From the NCBI GenBank assembly GCA_015709655.1, contig CP054181.1:299262-363261 (forward strand): a stretch of 64,000 nt of DNA. The letters are read 5' to 3'. The DNA is from Ignavibacteria bacterium (GTDB taxonomy: Bacteria; Bacteroidota; Ignavibacteria; Kapaibacteriales; Kapaibacteriaceae). Every line of letters starts with the position of its first letter. Position 1 is the stretch's first letter. Positions 18,275 through 26,396 of this stretch are shown here, piece after piece. Both the position numbers and the translations under genes were made by a program. The notes below the pieces were generated by a model. The model saw only the letters and a list, made by a program, of their open reading frames with translations, was not told where the DNA came from and ran no database searches.

Positions 18275-19654
18275 TTAGCGGCCCTCACCAAGAAGCGTAA
18301 TGTTGCCTGCAGTGCCTGCATACTTCTGTGTTGCATTTCGTGTATCAACGATTGCCTTTGAATGTTGTACAATCAGGTTAATGTCAAACGCACTATGATC
18401 AGTTGTGATCACAACAACGTCTGCACGCCGTAACACGGCCGCATTGAGTGCAGGAACGGATGTAATCGTACGACCGCCGATTTCAACCTGTGGGATGTAT
18501 GGGTCATAGTACTGTATGTTTTCAACACCATCGTCACAGAGGAGCTCGGCAACTTTAAGAGCCGGTGAATGCCGTAAATCATCAACATCGCGTTTGAATG
18601 CCATCCCAAGAAGCAATATTCTTGCTTTCTTTAGTGTTGTTGGCTGCTTTGCGATCTCCCGTTCAATCATGCTTCGTACATAAAACGGCATGCTTTCGTT
18701 CACTTCTGCGGCAAGCGTAATAAAATTGGTGACGAAATCGAACTTCCTGGCAGCCCAGCTTAGGTAGTACGGGTCAATAAAGATGCAGTGTCCGCCAATA
18801 CCGGGTCCCGGATAAAACGGCATAAACCCGAACGGCTTGGTGCTGGCAGTCTGAACAACTTCCCACACGTTAATATGCATACGGTCACAGAGCTGAGCAA
18901 GTTCGTTGACAAGTGCAATATTGACGCTCCGGAAAATATTCTCAAGCAGTTTAGCCATTTCGGCAACTTCGGGAGTGCTAACGGGAACAATTTCCGAGAT
19001 AATACATTTGTTTATAGCAATAGTAACGTTGGCACATGCCGTTGTTACCCCGCTGACAATGACCGGAGTATTCGCAGTTGTCCAGGTTTTATTCCCGGGA
19101 TCGATCCTCTCCGGAGAATACCCAAGGAAATAGTCCACACCACACTGCAAACCGGCAGAATCCAGAATTGGCTTTACGTACTCGGTAGTTGTTCCCGGAA
19201 ATGTTGTACTCTTCAGGATGATCAGTTGTCCTGCCCGCAGGAAGCGTGCAATGTTTCGCGTTGCGTCCATAACGTGCGAGATATCCGGTTCTTTATTATC
19301 GGTAAACGGAGTCGGGACGCAAATAAAAACAACATCAGCCTGCTGAAGGGCGGCAAAGTCAGTTGTGGTACGCAGTGTTTTTGTTTTCTTTACCACCCGT
19401 GTAATGTCGCCATCGTCAAGATCTGCAATGTAGTTTTTTCCGGCCGACAACAGTTTAACTTTCGTGGCGCTCGTATCAACACCGAGTGTATGGATACCTG
19501 CCTTTGCAAACTCCAACGCAAGCGGGAGCCCAACGTAGCCAAGGCCAACCACGCCAACAGTCACTGACTTGTTTTCGATGGCTGCAAGGAGCGATTTACT
19601 CAACATCGTTTTATCGGTTTTCTTTCCCGTACTTCTTCGTCCGGGTGCACTCAT
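18275..19654 (-). CDS. Nucleotide sugar dehydrogenase (UDP-HexNAc 6-dehydrogenase type)
   Basis: The 459-residue enzyme oxidises the C6 alcohol of a nucleotide sugar to a carboxylate in two NAD-dependent steps. The NAD-binding GLGYVGLPLALEFAKAG lies near residue 38, VFICVPTPF near residue 110, and the catalytic cysteine is in GIGGHCIFIDPYYLSW. The latter form is typical of UDP-GlcNAc/ManNAc dehydrogenases (WbpA, WecC, TviB) rather than UDP-glucose dehydrogenases. The neighbouring wecB supports a HexNAc substrate. The start at 19654 overlaps the rfbB stop by four bases, which supports the lysine- and arginine-rich N-terminal extension. Which epimer is used remains open. Confidence 0.9.
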   Translation of the reverse strand: MSAPGRRSTGKKTDKTMLSKSLLAAIENKSVTVGVVGLGYVGLPLALEFAKAGIHTLGVDTSATKVKLLSAGKNYIADLDDGDITRVVKKTKTLRTTTDFAALQQADVVFICVPTPFTDNKEPDISHVMDATRNIARFLRAGQLIILKSTTFPGTTTEYVKPILDSAGLQCGVDYFLGYSPERIDPGNKTWTTANTPVIVSGVTTACANVTIAINKCIISEIVPVSTPEVAEMAKLLENIFRSVNIALVNELAQLCDRMHINVWEVVQTASTKPFGFMPFYPGPGIGGHCIFIDPYYLSWAARKFDFVTNFITLAAEVNESMPFYVRSMIEREIAKQPTTLKKARILLLGMAFKRDVDDLRHSPALKVAELLCDDGVENIQYYDPYIPQVEIGGRTITSVPALNAAVLRRADVVVITTDHSAFDINLIVQHSKAIVDTRNATQKYAGTAGNITLLGEGR

Positions 19655-20637
19655 ACTAATCCCTTTGAGTAATTACTTTTATTGTTTGCTCTGTACCATT
19701 TCACCGTTTCTCGAATCCCGTCATCGAAGCAAACGGCAGGAGTATAGCCGTATAACTCACGGAACCTGCCGGAGTTCATTGCATAGCGGACGTCGTGTCC
19801 AGGTCTGTCCTGTACAAACTGGTACACGTTCTCAACCTCTTTCTTCATTTCTCGGGCAATATGCGAAAGGAGGGCAAAATTCTGCAGTTCAAAACCACTG
19901 CCAATATTTATTATCTCGCCTGCTAATGGTTGCTGTACAACTCGCCAAATCGATTTTGCGGTATCAGTAACGTACATCCATTCTCGCGACTGTGTACCAT
20001 TACCGTACACCGGAACAGGCAGTCCGTTCTCTATCCCGGTGATTGCTACCGGTATAAATTTCTCAGGATACTGTCGGGGTCCGTACACATTGCAGCACCT
20101 CACGATCGTCGCACAAATTCCATGAGTACGAACAAAGCTCAGCACCAGGTAGTCGGCAGCAGCTTTCGATGCCGCATACGGCGAGGTTGGATTGAGTTTG
20201 CAGCTTTCATTGAAAGGGGCTTGGGCAGGCGCCAAAGCTCCGTACACTTCATCGGTGCTTACGTGAATCAATGGTATTTCGCGCCCACCCTTCTTCTGCT
20301 CCAGGATTGCTTCCAGGAGTTGGGCCGTTCCCAGAACATTGGTCTCAACAAACGGAACAGACGCAGCAATCGATCGGTCAACATGTGTTTCAGCAGCAAA
20401 GTGAACAACGGTATCAATTTCATACTGCCCAAGCAGGCCTACCATCAGCCCCCTATCCAGAACCGATCCGTGCACAAACCTAAAATTGGCATGACCGGAT
20501 GCCGTGCGCAGGTGCGCCATATTCCCAGCATAGGTCAGTGCATCAAGCACTACGACCAACGCCTTACTGGCACCAAGTACTTCATCGACAAAATGGCTGC
20601 CGATAAATCCGGCAGCTCCGGTTACAAGGATGTTCAT
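19651..20637 (-). CDS. rfbB: dTDP-glucose 4,6-dehydratase
   Basis: The 328-residue short-chain dehydrogenase/reductase has the NAD-binding VTGAAGFIGSH at residue 5, the STDEVYG block carrying the catalytic Asp-Glu pair near residue 126, YAASKAAADYL with the catalytic Tyr and Lys near residue 154, and RCCNVYGPRQYPEKFIP. This combination fits RfbB, which turns dTDP-glucose into dTDP-4-keto-6-deoxyglucose, a precursor of rhamnose and other deoxysugars. rfbA, rfbC and rfbD are not in the window. It is the first gene of the tight ATGA-coupled run, lying 41 bases after the GH3 gene on the same strand. Confidence 0.92.
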   Translation of the reverse strand: MNILVTGAAGFIGSHFVDEVLGASKALVVVLDALTYAGNMAHLRTASGHANFRFVHGSVLDRGLMVGLLGQYEIDTVVHFAAETHVDRSIAASVPFVETNVLGTAQLLEAILEQKKGGREIPLIHVSTDEVYGALAPAQAPFNESCKLNPTSPYAASKAAADYLVLSFVRTHGICATIVRCCNVYGPRQYPEKFIPVAITGIENGLPVPVYGNGTQSREWMYVTDTAKSIWRVVQQPLAGEIINIGSGFELQNFALLSHIAREMKKEVENVYQFVQDRPGHDVRYAMNSGRFRELYGYTPAVCFDDGIRETVKWYRANNKSNYSKGLV

Positions 20638-20678
20638 GAAACAGCAAAAATACCATTGAGACTCAAGCAGTCACGCTT

Positions 20679-22166
20679 TCAGGCCTTGGTAAGCCTGAAA
20701 ACCGAAGCAGCCACCGACGGTGTTGTATCCGAAAACGTGTAGATGGTAGCTGTTGCTTTCATGGCTCCGATACCGTACGGGCTGCCACAGGCCACAACAA
20801 CCGAAGGGCGGCCGGCGGACAGCTGATGGACGATCGACGCATATTTCTCGGCACTTGCTACCGTACTCGTCTCCCCGCTGCCACGAAGGAAGAACCCGAA
20901 CACCACAATCTCGGCATCCGCAATGCCCTTCAGCAGGTCCTTAATCTCGGCATCCTGCACCGACGCATCAATAAAACCACAGTCAATATTCATCTCGGTT
21001 GCCTGACTAAGGAAGTTCAGCCATTGTGTAGCCTGCTCCGGCTGATGATTATCCACAACAGCAAACGCCGCAACGTGCCGGTATCTGGAAATTGGAAGTA
21101 CGCTGTCTGCGTCGTAGGTAACTACTGCCTGTTGAGCTGCTTCAAGTGCGAGTGCTGCATGATCATTTTCATTAATAATTGGCACCGGGCTGTTATTCGG
21201 TAACAGGGAACGCATGGCTGCAATCCTCTCTTCCGAAGCCACGAGTCGTGCCTCGGTAAGTGCATCCCTCTGGATTGCCCGTACAAGAGCCTTTATTGCA
21301 GCTTCGGTATCCTGCGGCATGAGCAGAATATCGCATCCTGCTCTGAATGCAAGCACTGCCGCCTTATCAGCGGTGTACTGTGTGGTAATCGCTCCCATGT
21401 CAAGGGCATCCGTGATGATCACTCCGTTGTACTGCCATGAATCACGGATTAGCCCGGTCACCACAACCTGTGACAGCGAAGCCGGTTTCCGTGCGTCTAA
21501 AAACGGCACAAGGAGGTGACCAACCATGATTGATTCAGCCCCGGCATCAATACCTGCTCTGAAGGGGGCAAACTCCCTGCGGACAGCCTTCTCGGCACTG
21601 ATTTTTATTGTCGGCAACGACAGGTGACTGTCCGTTGCGGTATCGCCATGGCCCGGCGCGTGCTTTACGCAAGAGAGAACATGTCCCTTTTTTGTTCCTG
21701 CAATCCAGGCTTTAACATGCATACTCACGGTGTCGGGCTGTTCGGCGAATGACCGGGTATTAATCACGGGATTATCCGGATTACTGTTGATATCGGCTAC
21801 AGGAGCCCAGTTCCACAGAATACCCATTGCCCGCATTTCCTGAGCAATTGCCTGAGCCACTCGTTCAGTAATCGTGGTCTGGCAGCGTCCCAGGGCCATT
21901 GCGCGGGGCATGGAAATGCCCCGGTTGGTGATTCGCATTGGGAGCCCGAATTCGAAATCAGCGCCAAACAGCAGTTGTCCGCCACTGCGCCGCTGCAAAT
22001 CTTCAATCATGGCAACGGTTTGTTCGTACTCGCCTTTAAAAACCCCAAAGCTTCTGATTCCAAGGTCCAGCAAACGGTAGGTGTTATCTCTGTACGCCTG
22101 GTTAGCCCAGTGTTCACCGTCAAGCCTGGGCATGATAATTCCGGATACGCGCTGACTTAACGTCAT
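20679..22166 (-). CDS. Glycoside hydrolase family 3 beta-N-acetylhexosaminidase (NagZ-like)
   Basis: The 495-residue product has the GH3 N-terminal barrel: GADFEFGLPMRI near residue 62, SCVKHAPGHGDTATDSHLSL near 160 (the KH-GHG-T-DSH motif specific to NagZ-type enzymes), and GVIITDALDMGAIT near 248, which carries the nucleophile Asp. NagZ removes GlcNAc from peptidoglycan fragments. The protein is longer than single-domain NagZ; residues about 345-495 form an extra C-terminal domain reminiscent of the GH3 C-terminal alpha/beta sandwich. There is no signal peptide, so it is probably cytoplasmic. It lies upstream of and on the same strand as the polysaccharide operon and is divergent from the sigma factor gene. 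A NamZ-type muramidase at 43237 could act in the same recycling route. Confidence 0.88.
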   Translation of the reverse strand: MTLSQRVSGIIMPRLDGEHWANQAYRDNTYRLLDLGIRSFGVFKGEYEQTVAMIEDLQRRSGGQLLFGADFEFGLPMRITNRGISMPRAMALGRCQTTITERVAQAIAQEMRAMGILWNWAPVADINSNPDNPVINTRSFAEQPDTVSMHVKAWIAGTKKGHVLSCVKHAPGHGDTATDSHLSLPTIKISAEKAVRREFAPFRAGIDAGAESIMVGHLLVPFLDARKPASLSQVVVTGLIRDSWQYNGVIITDALDMGAITTQYTADKAAVLAFRAGCDILLMPQDTEAAIKALVRAIQRDALTEARLVASEERIAAMRSLLPNNSPVPIINENDHAALALEAAQQAVVTYDADSVLPISRYRHVAAFAVVDNHQPEQATQWLNFLSQATEMNIDCGFIDASVQDAEIKDLLKGIADAEIVVFGFFLRGSGETSTVASAEKYASIVHQLSAGRPSVVVACGSPYGIGAMKATATIYTFSDTTPSVAASVFRLTKA

Positions 22167-22193
22167 AATACAGCTAAATTACGTCACTGCACG

Positions 22194-22228
22194 TGGTTAC
22201 CCTGTAACCATTCGCGTTTGTTTGCGTC
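22194..22228 (+). promoter_or_regulatory. Inverted repeat and candidate ECF-type promoter before the sigma gene
   Basis: In the gap between the divergent GH3 and sigma genes, positions 22194-22210 read TGGTTACCCTGTAACCA, a perfect dyad with 7-base arms and a 3-base centre. Its right half overlaps TGTAACC (22203-22209), which is followed after 15 bases by CGTC (22225-22228). An AAC-type -35 box and a CGTC -10 box at this spacing are the general form of ECF sigma promoters, so autoregulation is plausible. The assignment is inference from pattern only. Confidence 0.4.
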
Positions 22229-22284
22229 ACTACAACCGTATCGGCACTCTTGTTTTTGGGTAGAGTTTAAGATATCGGTTTATT

Positions 22285-22881
22285 ATGGCCACAACCACTA
22301 TGCAACAGCAAAGCACGCACGCTGTGCCTGATCCCTCGGATCTGCACCTGTTTGCCAACCTGGCAAAGGGCGAAGGCATAGCGCAACAGGCTTTGGCTGA
22401 ACTCTACCGCAGATACTCGCAGCGCATTTATACCTATTGCCGCAAAATCACCGGCAACAACGAAGTGGCAAGGGACATCCTACAGGAAACCTTTGTAAAA
22501 CTATTTAATAAAGGTAAGCAGGCAGCCGTTATTGAGAATTTCCCGGCCTATCTTATGACGATTGCCCGCAACCTGTGTCTGACCTACAAAAGCCGGATCA
22601 GTCGTGAGTACGTCCAATTTGAAGATTTTCACCTTAGCGTCCGCGACGTACCCTACGAGCAAAAGGAATTGCTTCAGCTTATTCAGACTGCACTGGATTT
22701 ACTTCCTGACGAATACCGGGAAGCCTTTGTGCTGCGCGAATACAACGGTCTATCGTACAACGAAATTGCAGAGGTTGTAGGCGTGAGCCTGGAGACGGTC
22801 AAGGTCAGAATTTTCCGGGCAAAGCAAAAGCTGCGCGATATCCTAGCCCCCTACTTAGAAGATTTACACAAAAAGGCATAG
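22285..22881 (+). CDS. ECF-family RNA polymerase sigma factor
   Basis: The 198-residue protein has sigma region 2 (ALAELYRRYSQRIYTYCRKI, then DILQETFVKLF near residue 73) and region 4 (LDLLPDEYREAFVLREYNGL, then YNEIAEVVGVSLETVKVRIF near residue 155), and lacks regions 1 and 3. This is the ECF (SigE-type) layout, directing RNA polymerase to a small envelope- or stress-related regulon. The stop is four bases before the start of the membrane anti-sigma-like gene, the usual sigma/anti-sigma pairing. A candidate self-controlled promoter lies about 55-80 bases upstream of the ATG. Confidence 0.93.
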   Translation: MATTTMQQQSTHAVPDPSDLHLFANLAKGEGIAQQALAELYRRYSQRIYTYCRKITGNNEVARDILQETFVKLFNKGKQAAVIENFPAYLMTIARNLCLTYKSRISREYVQFEDFHLSVRDVPYEQKELLQLIQTALDLLPDEYREAFVLREYNGLSYNEIAEVVGVSLETVKVRIFRAKQKLRDILAPYLEDLHKKA

Positions 22882-22884
22882 TTC

Positions 22885-24117
22885 ATGTCAGATTTATTTT
22901 ACTCAGACCCGTCACCGAGCGAAGCCCTCCATGCCTTTATGGATGGCGAGTTGGAACCAACCCACGAACAAAAACTTTTTAACGAACTGGCAGCCAACCC
23001 GTCACTACGGAATGAAATGAAGGACGTGCTTACGCTGCGGAATGCCGTTATGCGCGATGTTGCAGCTGCTCCGGCAATTACTGAGCTGCCGCAGATTGCA
23101 GCAATGACGGGGGTTGCAGGTTCCGGTGCGTCTGCTGCCGGCAGTAGCGGACTCTTCATCCCGATGCTCTTTTCCGCTGGCGGCATTCTTGCCGGGTTGA
23201 TGATTGCTATCTTTCTATTAGGCACAACCGGCGGTGACACTCTTCGGCAGTCGGGTGCTGACCGCACCAACGGACTTGCGGGTCTTCATCACGAACCGCC
23301 GGTATCGCTGCTGGTATCAACGCCAACTGACACAATACGCACGGTTCGCGTGATTTACCGAAACCAGGGTCAGCAGCAGGCTGACCGCCCGTTAGATCCT
23401 TCCCATTCCGGCAATCTGACGTCCAGGACAGTACAACCAAGCCTGACACCGGTGGACCACAACCAGGCCGAGGCAGACGTTCCAGAACTGCCGGCTGACG
23501 CAACCGTTCAGGATGAAATCACACCTGCCGTACTAACGGCACACCTCCCGAAGGCTGCACGCAGTACAATGATGAACGCTATTGGAAGTCCGGCACACCT
23601 TCTGAATCCGGTCTCCCAAATCCCCAATGCGATTTTTAAAGTTCGTTCGCTGGCTCAGGAAATCACATCAACCAACCCTGTACCTTCTTCAGTTCAGCAG
23701 GCCTTTCTGCCAAACACGTCGTACGCTCTTGTGACGCCACTTTCCGATCATCATCATGTTGGTGTTGAAATCGGTACCGAGAGCTTTCGGCAGCAGTTTA
23801 CCGGAACGAATGATCAAGGACAGCTCCAGAGGATTACCCAGACACCAGTATTGTTATGGTTTGGAGGAACCTACGAATATGTGGGCTCTACCATGCTGAT
23901 ACCTGGTCTTTCACCGTATGGCCTGGCCACGCTCGCGTATGCATACGGGCAAGGGCCTGTAGCACGAAGCTCTGTTGGTCTAAGCTACATGCCTGTTGGT
24001 CCGCTTCGCTTTTATGCCGGTATCGACGCATCAATTCTGGGGTACTCGCATCAGAACACCTGGTTTACAAGCAGTAATATTGGGTTTACCTATGGTATCG
24101 GAATCGACATCCCGTAA
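22885..24117 (+). CDS. Membrane anti-sigma-like protein with beta-rich C-terminal domain
   Basis: The 410-residue product starts with a short cytoplasmic region (EALHAFMDGELEPTHEQKLF, about residues 12-31) that resembles the helical start of anti-sigma domains, though no Cys/His zinc site is seen. One membrane segment follows near residues 91-112. The region from about 120 to 265 is low in order (rich in Pro, Thr, Gln). The last 140 residues have alternating hydrophobic strands (VGVEIGTESFRQQF, LLWFGGTYEYVGS, ending in GFTYGIGIDIP) like part of an outer-membrane barrel. Its place directly behind the ECF sigma gene supports an anti-sigma role. The lipoprotein gene at 24092 overlaps its end. 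Confidence 0.65.
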   Translation: MSDLFYSDPSPSEALHAFMDGELEPTHEQKLFNELAANPSLRNEMKDVLTLRNAVMRDVAAAPAITELPQIAAMTGVAGSGASAAGSSGLFIPMLFSAGGILAGLMIAIFLLGTTGGDTLRQSGADRTNGLAGLHHEPPVSLLVSTPTDTIRTVRVIYRNQGQQQADRPLDPSHSGNLTSRTVQPSLTPVDHNQAEADVPELPADATVQDEITPAVLTAHLPKAARSTMMNAIGSPAHLLNPVSQIPNAIFKVRSLAQEITSTNPVPSSVQQAFLPNTSYALVTPLSDHHHVGVEIGTESFRQQFTGTNDQGQLQRITQTPVLLWFGGTYEYVGSTMLIPGLSPYGLATLAYAYGQGPVARSSVGLSYMPVGPLRFYAGIDASILGYSHQNTWFTSSNIGFTYGIGIDIP

Positions 24118-24706
24118 CACCATCGTGCGGCTAGGCAAGTCCCTGCTGATCATGATCACGTGGATAGCAGTGAGTACGTCGTGCACCTCACCGCTGGAAA
24201 TCAACGTTGACAGAACGATTGTCAACGTTGACGGCAGTGTGCACCCAAAGCGGCTTTCGTTTTTTTACTACTTTGCCGACAGTGCTTACGAAGCAATCGT
24301 TTCTGATACCACCTACCTTCATGAGATTCTGATTGAGCGGTCACAAACCCCATGGACGGTAACGGTACCCCAGTTCATCTTTGAATTGCCAAATACTATT
24401 CATCCAACGCCGACAACCACGCCTCTGGTACGCTCGTTTTCGCTGTCATGCGAAAAATATATTATCGACGGAATTTACCGGTCGTGCGTAGGGTCGAACG
24501 CCTGGGTTGATGGTGAATACCTGGACCAGGCATACACCCCCGTCCCTTTCCGTTGGGATGCCGACAACACGATAAACAGAATTCTGCTGGCATGGATACA
24601 GCCCAGCGAACAAAACCTGATCAAAGGACGGGTTCTGATTTCGGTTGCAGATCCGATAACAAAGATCAGCCGAAACTATAATGGTTTAATAACCATGGAG
24701 TATTAA
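24092..24706 (+). CDS. Predicted lipoprotein, function unknown
   Basis: The reading frame is open from 23996, but the ATG at 24092 places a signal sequence (SLLIMITWIAVSTSC) at the N-terminus, ending in a cysteine that could be lipidated; the lipobox is not canonical. The mature part of about 175 residues is rich in strands, aromatic residues and prolines and matches no family I recognise. It overlaps the anti-sigma-like gene by 26 bases, so the three genes from 22285 probably form one operon with an envelope role. Its stop overlaps the stop of the convergent thioesterase gene by four bases. Confidence 0.6.
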   Translation: MVSESTSRNTIVRLGKSLLIMITWIAVSTSCTSPLEINVDRTIVNVDGSVHPKRLSFFYYFADSAYEAIVSDTTYLHEILIERSQTPWTVTVPQFIFELPNTIHPTPTTTPLVRSFSLSCEKYIIDGIYRSCVGSNAWVDGEYLDQAYTPVPFRWDADNTINRILLAWIQPSEQNLIKGRVLISVADPITKISRNYNGLITMEY

Positions 24707-25209
24707 GCCTTATCCGATTCGCCCGCAAACGGTGCATCACCCTCAAACTGCAGAATCAGATCACGGTAAGATCCCGGAATCCGTTCAGGCTGATGCGTTG
24801 CAGGATTCAGGTGAACCAGAATACTCTTTGCTGATGCAATCAGAGTTCCATTCTCATGTCGGATACTATGATCAAATCCGAACGATGATTTCTTTACAAA
24901 CGAAACCCGCGTAAACACGGTGTACACATCATCGAACTGGGCAGGTGTAAAGTACTCAATCTCCGTCTTGGCTACCACGAACCTATGTTTTGTGACAAAT
25001 GACTGTCGGTCGATCGGAATACCAAGATTTCTGAAATATTCGATGCGGGCAGCTTCAAGCCAGTACAAGTACACAGCGTTATGGACAATGCCCAACCGGT
25101 CTACATCATACGAGCGCACTCTGCTGTGCAAACGGTGGTTAAAAATGATTCCATTAATCTCGGTCGGACCACGGTCAATCGTGGCTTCGTTTGTATCTAC
25201 GGGTACCAT
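24703..25209 (-). CDS. Acyl-CoA thioesterase, 4HBT/YbgC family
   Basis: The 168-residue hotdog-fold protein has the YbgC-type active-site segment VRSYDVDRLGIVHNAVYLYW near residue 33 (the Asp is the catalytic residue), followed by EAARIEYFRNLGI. The family hydrolyses acyl-CoA or acyl-ACP thioesters in the cytoplasm. An N-terminal extension of about 25 residues precedes the domain; a downstream start is possible but none is better supported. It follows the threonine aldolase gene by nine bases on the same strand. Confidence 0.87.
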   Translation of the reverse strand: MVPVDTNEATIDRGPTEINGIIFNHRLHSRVRSYDVDRLGIVHNAVYLYWLEAARIEYFRNLGIPIDRQSFVTKHRFVVAKTEIEYFTPAQFDDVYTVFTRVSFVKKSSFGFDHSIRHENGTLIASAKSILVHLNPATHQPERIPGSYRDLILQFEGDAPFAGESDKA

Positions 25210-25218
25210 GATGCAAAA

Positions 25219-26244
25219 CTACAACTCACCTTTGACAATATTGCAGACCGACTCACCGGCAAACACGGCATCGAGCATGTGAATTTGGTGATGGAATACG
25301 GCCCGCATAATTCCAGGACGGATTGTCTGGATTTTAATACCGTATTGCGACATTGCTTCGATAAACTCATCGTCAGGTATCGGCACCTGAAACAACACGA
25401 TGTTTGATTGTACCGCCTCGGGATTCACCAGAATTTGTTGTTCAATTGATAATGATTCTGCAAAGATCTGTGCATTGTAGTGATCTGAGCCTATCGACGG
25501 CAGAATATGATCCAGAGCATACAGTCCTGCAGCAGCCAGTATGCCTGCCTGGCGCATTCCTCCCCCCAACAGCTTCCGCCAACGCCGTGCCTTCCGGATA
25601 TTCTCGGCTGATCCAAGGATTACCGAACCTGCCGGTGCCCCAAGCCCCTTACTCAAACACACGCTGAGCGTTGAGAACGGTTCAGCCAACTGGCGGTACG
25701 AAGCACCTGTTGCAACCGCAGCATTCCAGATCCGGGCGCCATCACAGTGGAGAGGAATCCCCGTGGTTGATGTAAACTCCGAGAGTTCTGCCAAATATGG
25801 CAGTGAGAGCACAAGGCCACCCAGCCGGTTATGAGTGTTTTCCAATGCCACCAGTGCTGTATTCAAGTTGTGGTATGCCGGTGACCTTCGTGCCTGCAGC
25901 AGCGATGCTATGGGGATTTCGCCATTCTCGGTTTCGATTCCAAGAAGCTGCGCCCTTGAGATTACGGAGGTGGCACCATTTTCGTAATGAAAAATATGGG
26001 CGTTTGCATCAACAATGACTTCATCGCCTGCCCCGGCATGAAGTGCCACACAGATCTGGTTAGCCATTGTCCCTGATGGGACAAACAGTGCCGCTTCCTT
26101 TCCGAACAGCGAAGCCAATCTATCCTGGAGCATGTTTACGGTAGAATCCTCACCGTACACATCATCACCGACCCTGGCTCTGCTGATTGCCTCCAACATC
26201 CCGTCGGTAGGTACCGTTACCGTATCACTTCGTAAGTCGATCAT
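25219..26244 (-). CDS. ltaE: Low-specificity L-threonine aldolase
   Basis: The 341-residue PLP enzyme cleaves L-threonine (and allo-threonine) to glycine and acetaldehyde. It begins MIDLRSDTVTVPTDGML, followed by VGDDVYGEDSTVNML, and has FVPSGTMANQI, the DGARIWNAA block with the PLP-contacting Asp, and the PLP lysine in SVCLSKGLGAPAGSVILGS near residue 200. The frame is open to 26409, but the ATG at 26244 is exactly where the family starts and the extension has no family match. It is divergent from the CoA ligase gene, with about 150 bases between the two starts. Confidence 0.92.
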   Translation of the reverse strand: MIDLRSDTVTVPTDGMLEAISRARVGDDVYGEDSTVNMLQDRLASLFGKEAALFVPSGTMANQICVALHAGAGDEVIVDANAHIFHYENGATSVISRAQLLGIETENGEIPIASLLQARRSPAYHNLNTALVALENTHNRLGGLVLSLPYLAELSEFTSTTGIPLHCDGARIWNAAVATGASYRQLAEPFSTLSVCLSKGLGAPAGSVILGSAENIRKARRWRKLLGGGMRQAGILAAAGLYALDHILPSIGSDHYNAQIFAESLSIEQQILVNPEAVQSNIVLFQVPIPDDEFIEAMSQYGIKIQTIRPGIMRAVFHHQIHMLDAVFAGESVCNIVKGEL

Positions 26245-26396
26245 AAATGCAAACCTACGCCGGTTGTGTGGCGAATTATGTACAAATTTGCACGTTTTGT
26301 TTTGGCATGAAGCTGCGTATGGTGAACCCGGGTTCAGCCTTGACGTGATTGCCCGAACCAGTAAAAAAACATGTAGTATTAGTCCAGCAATGTGAA

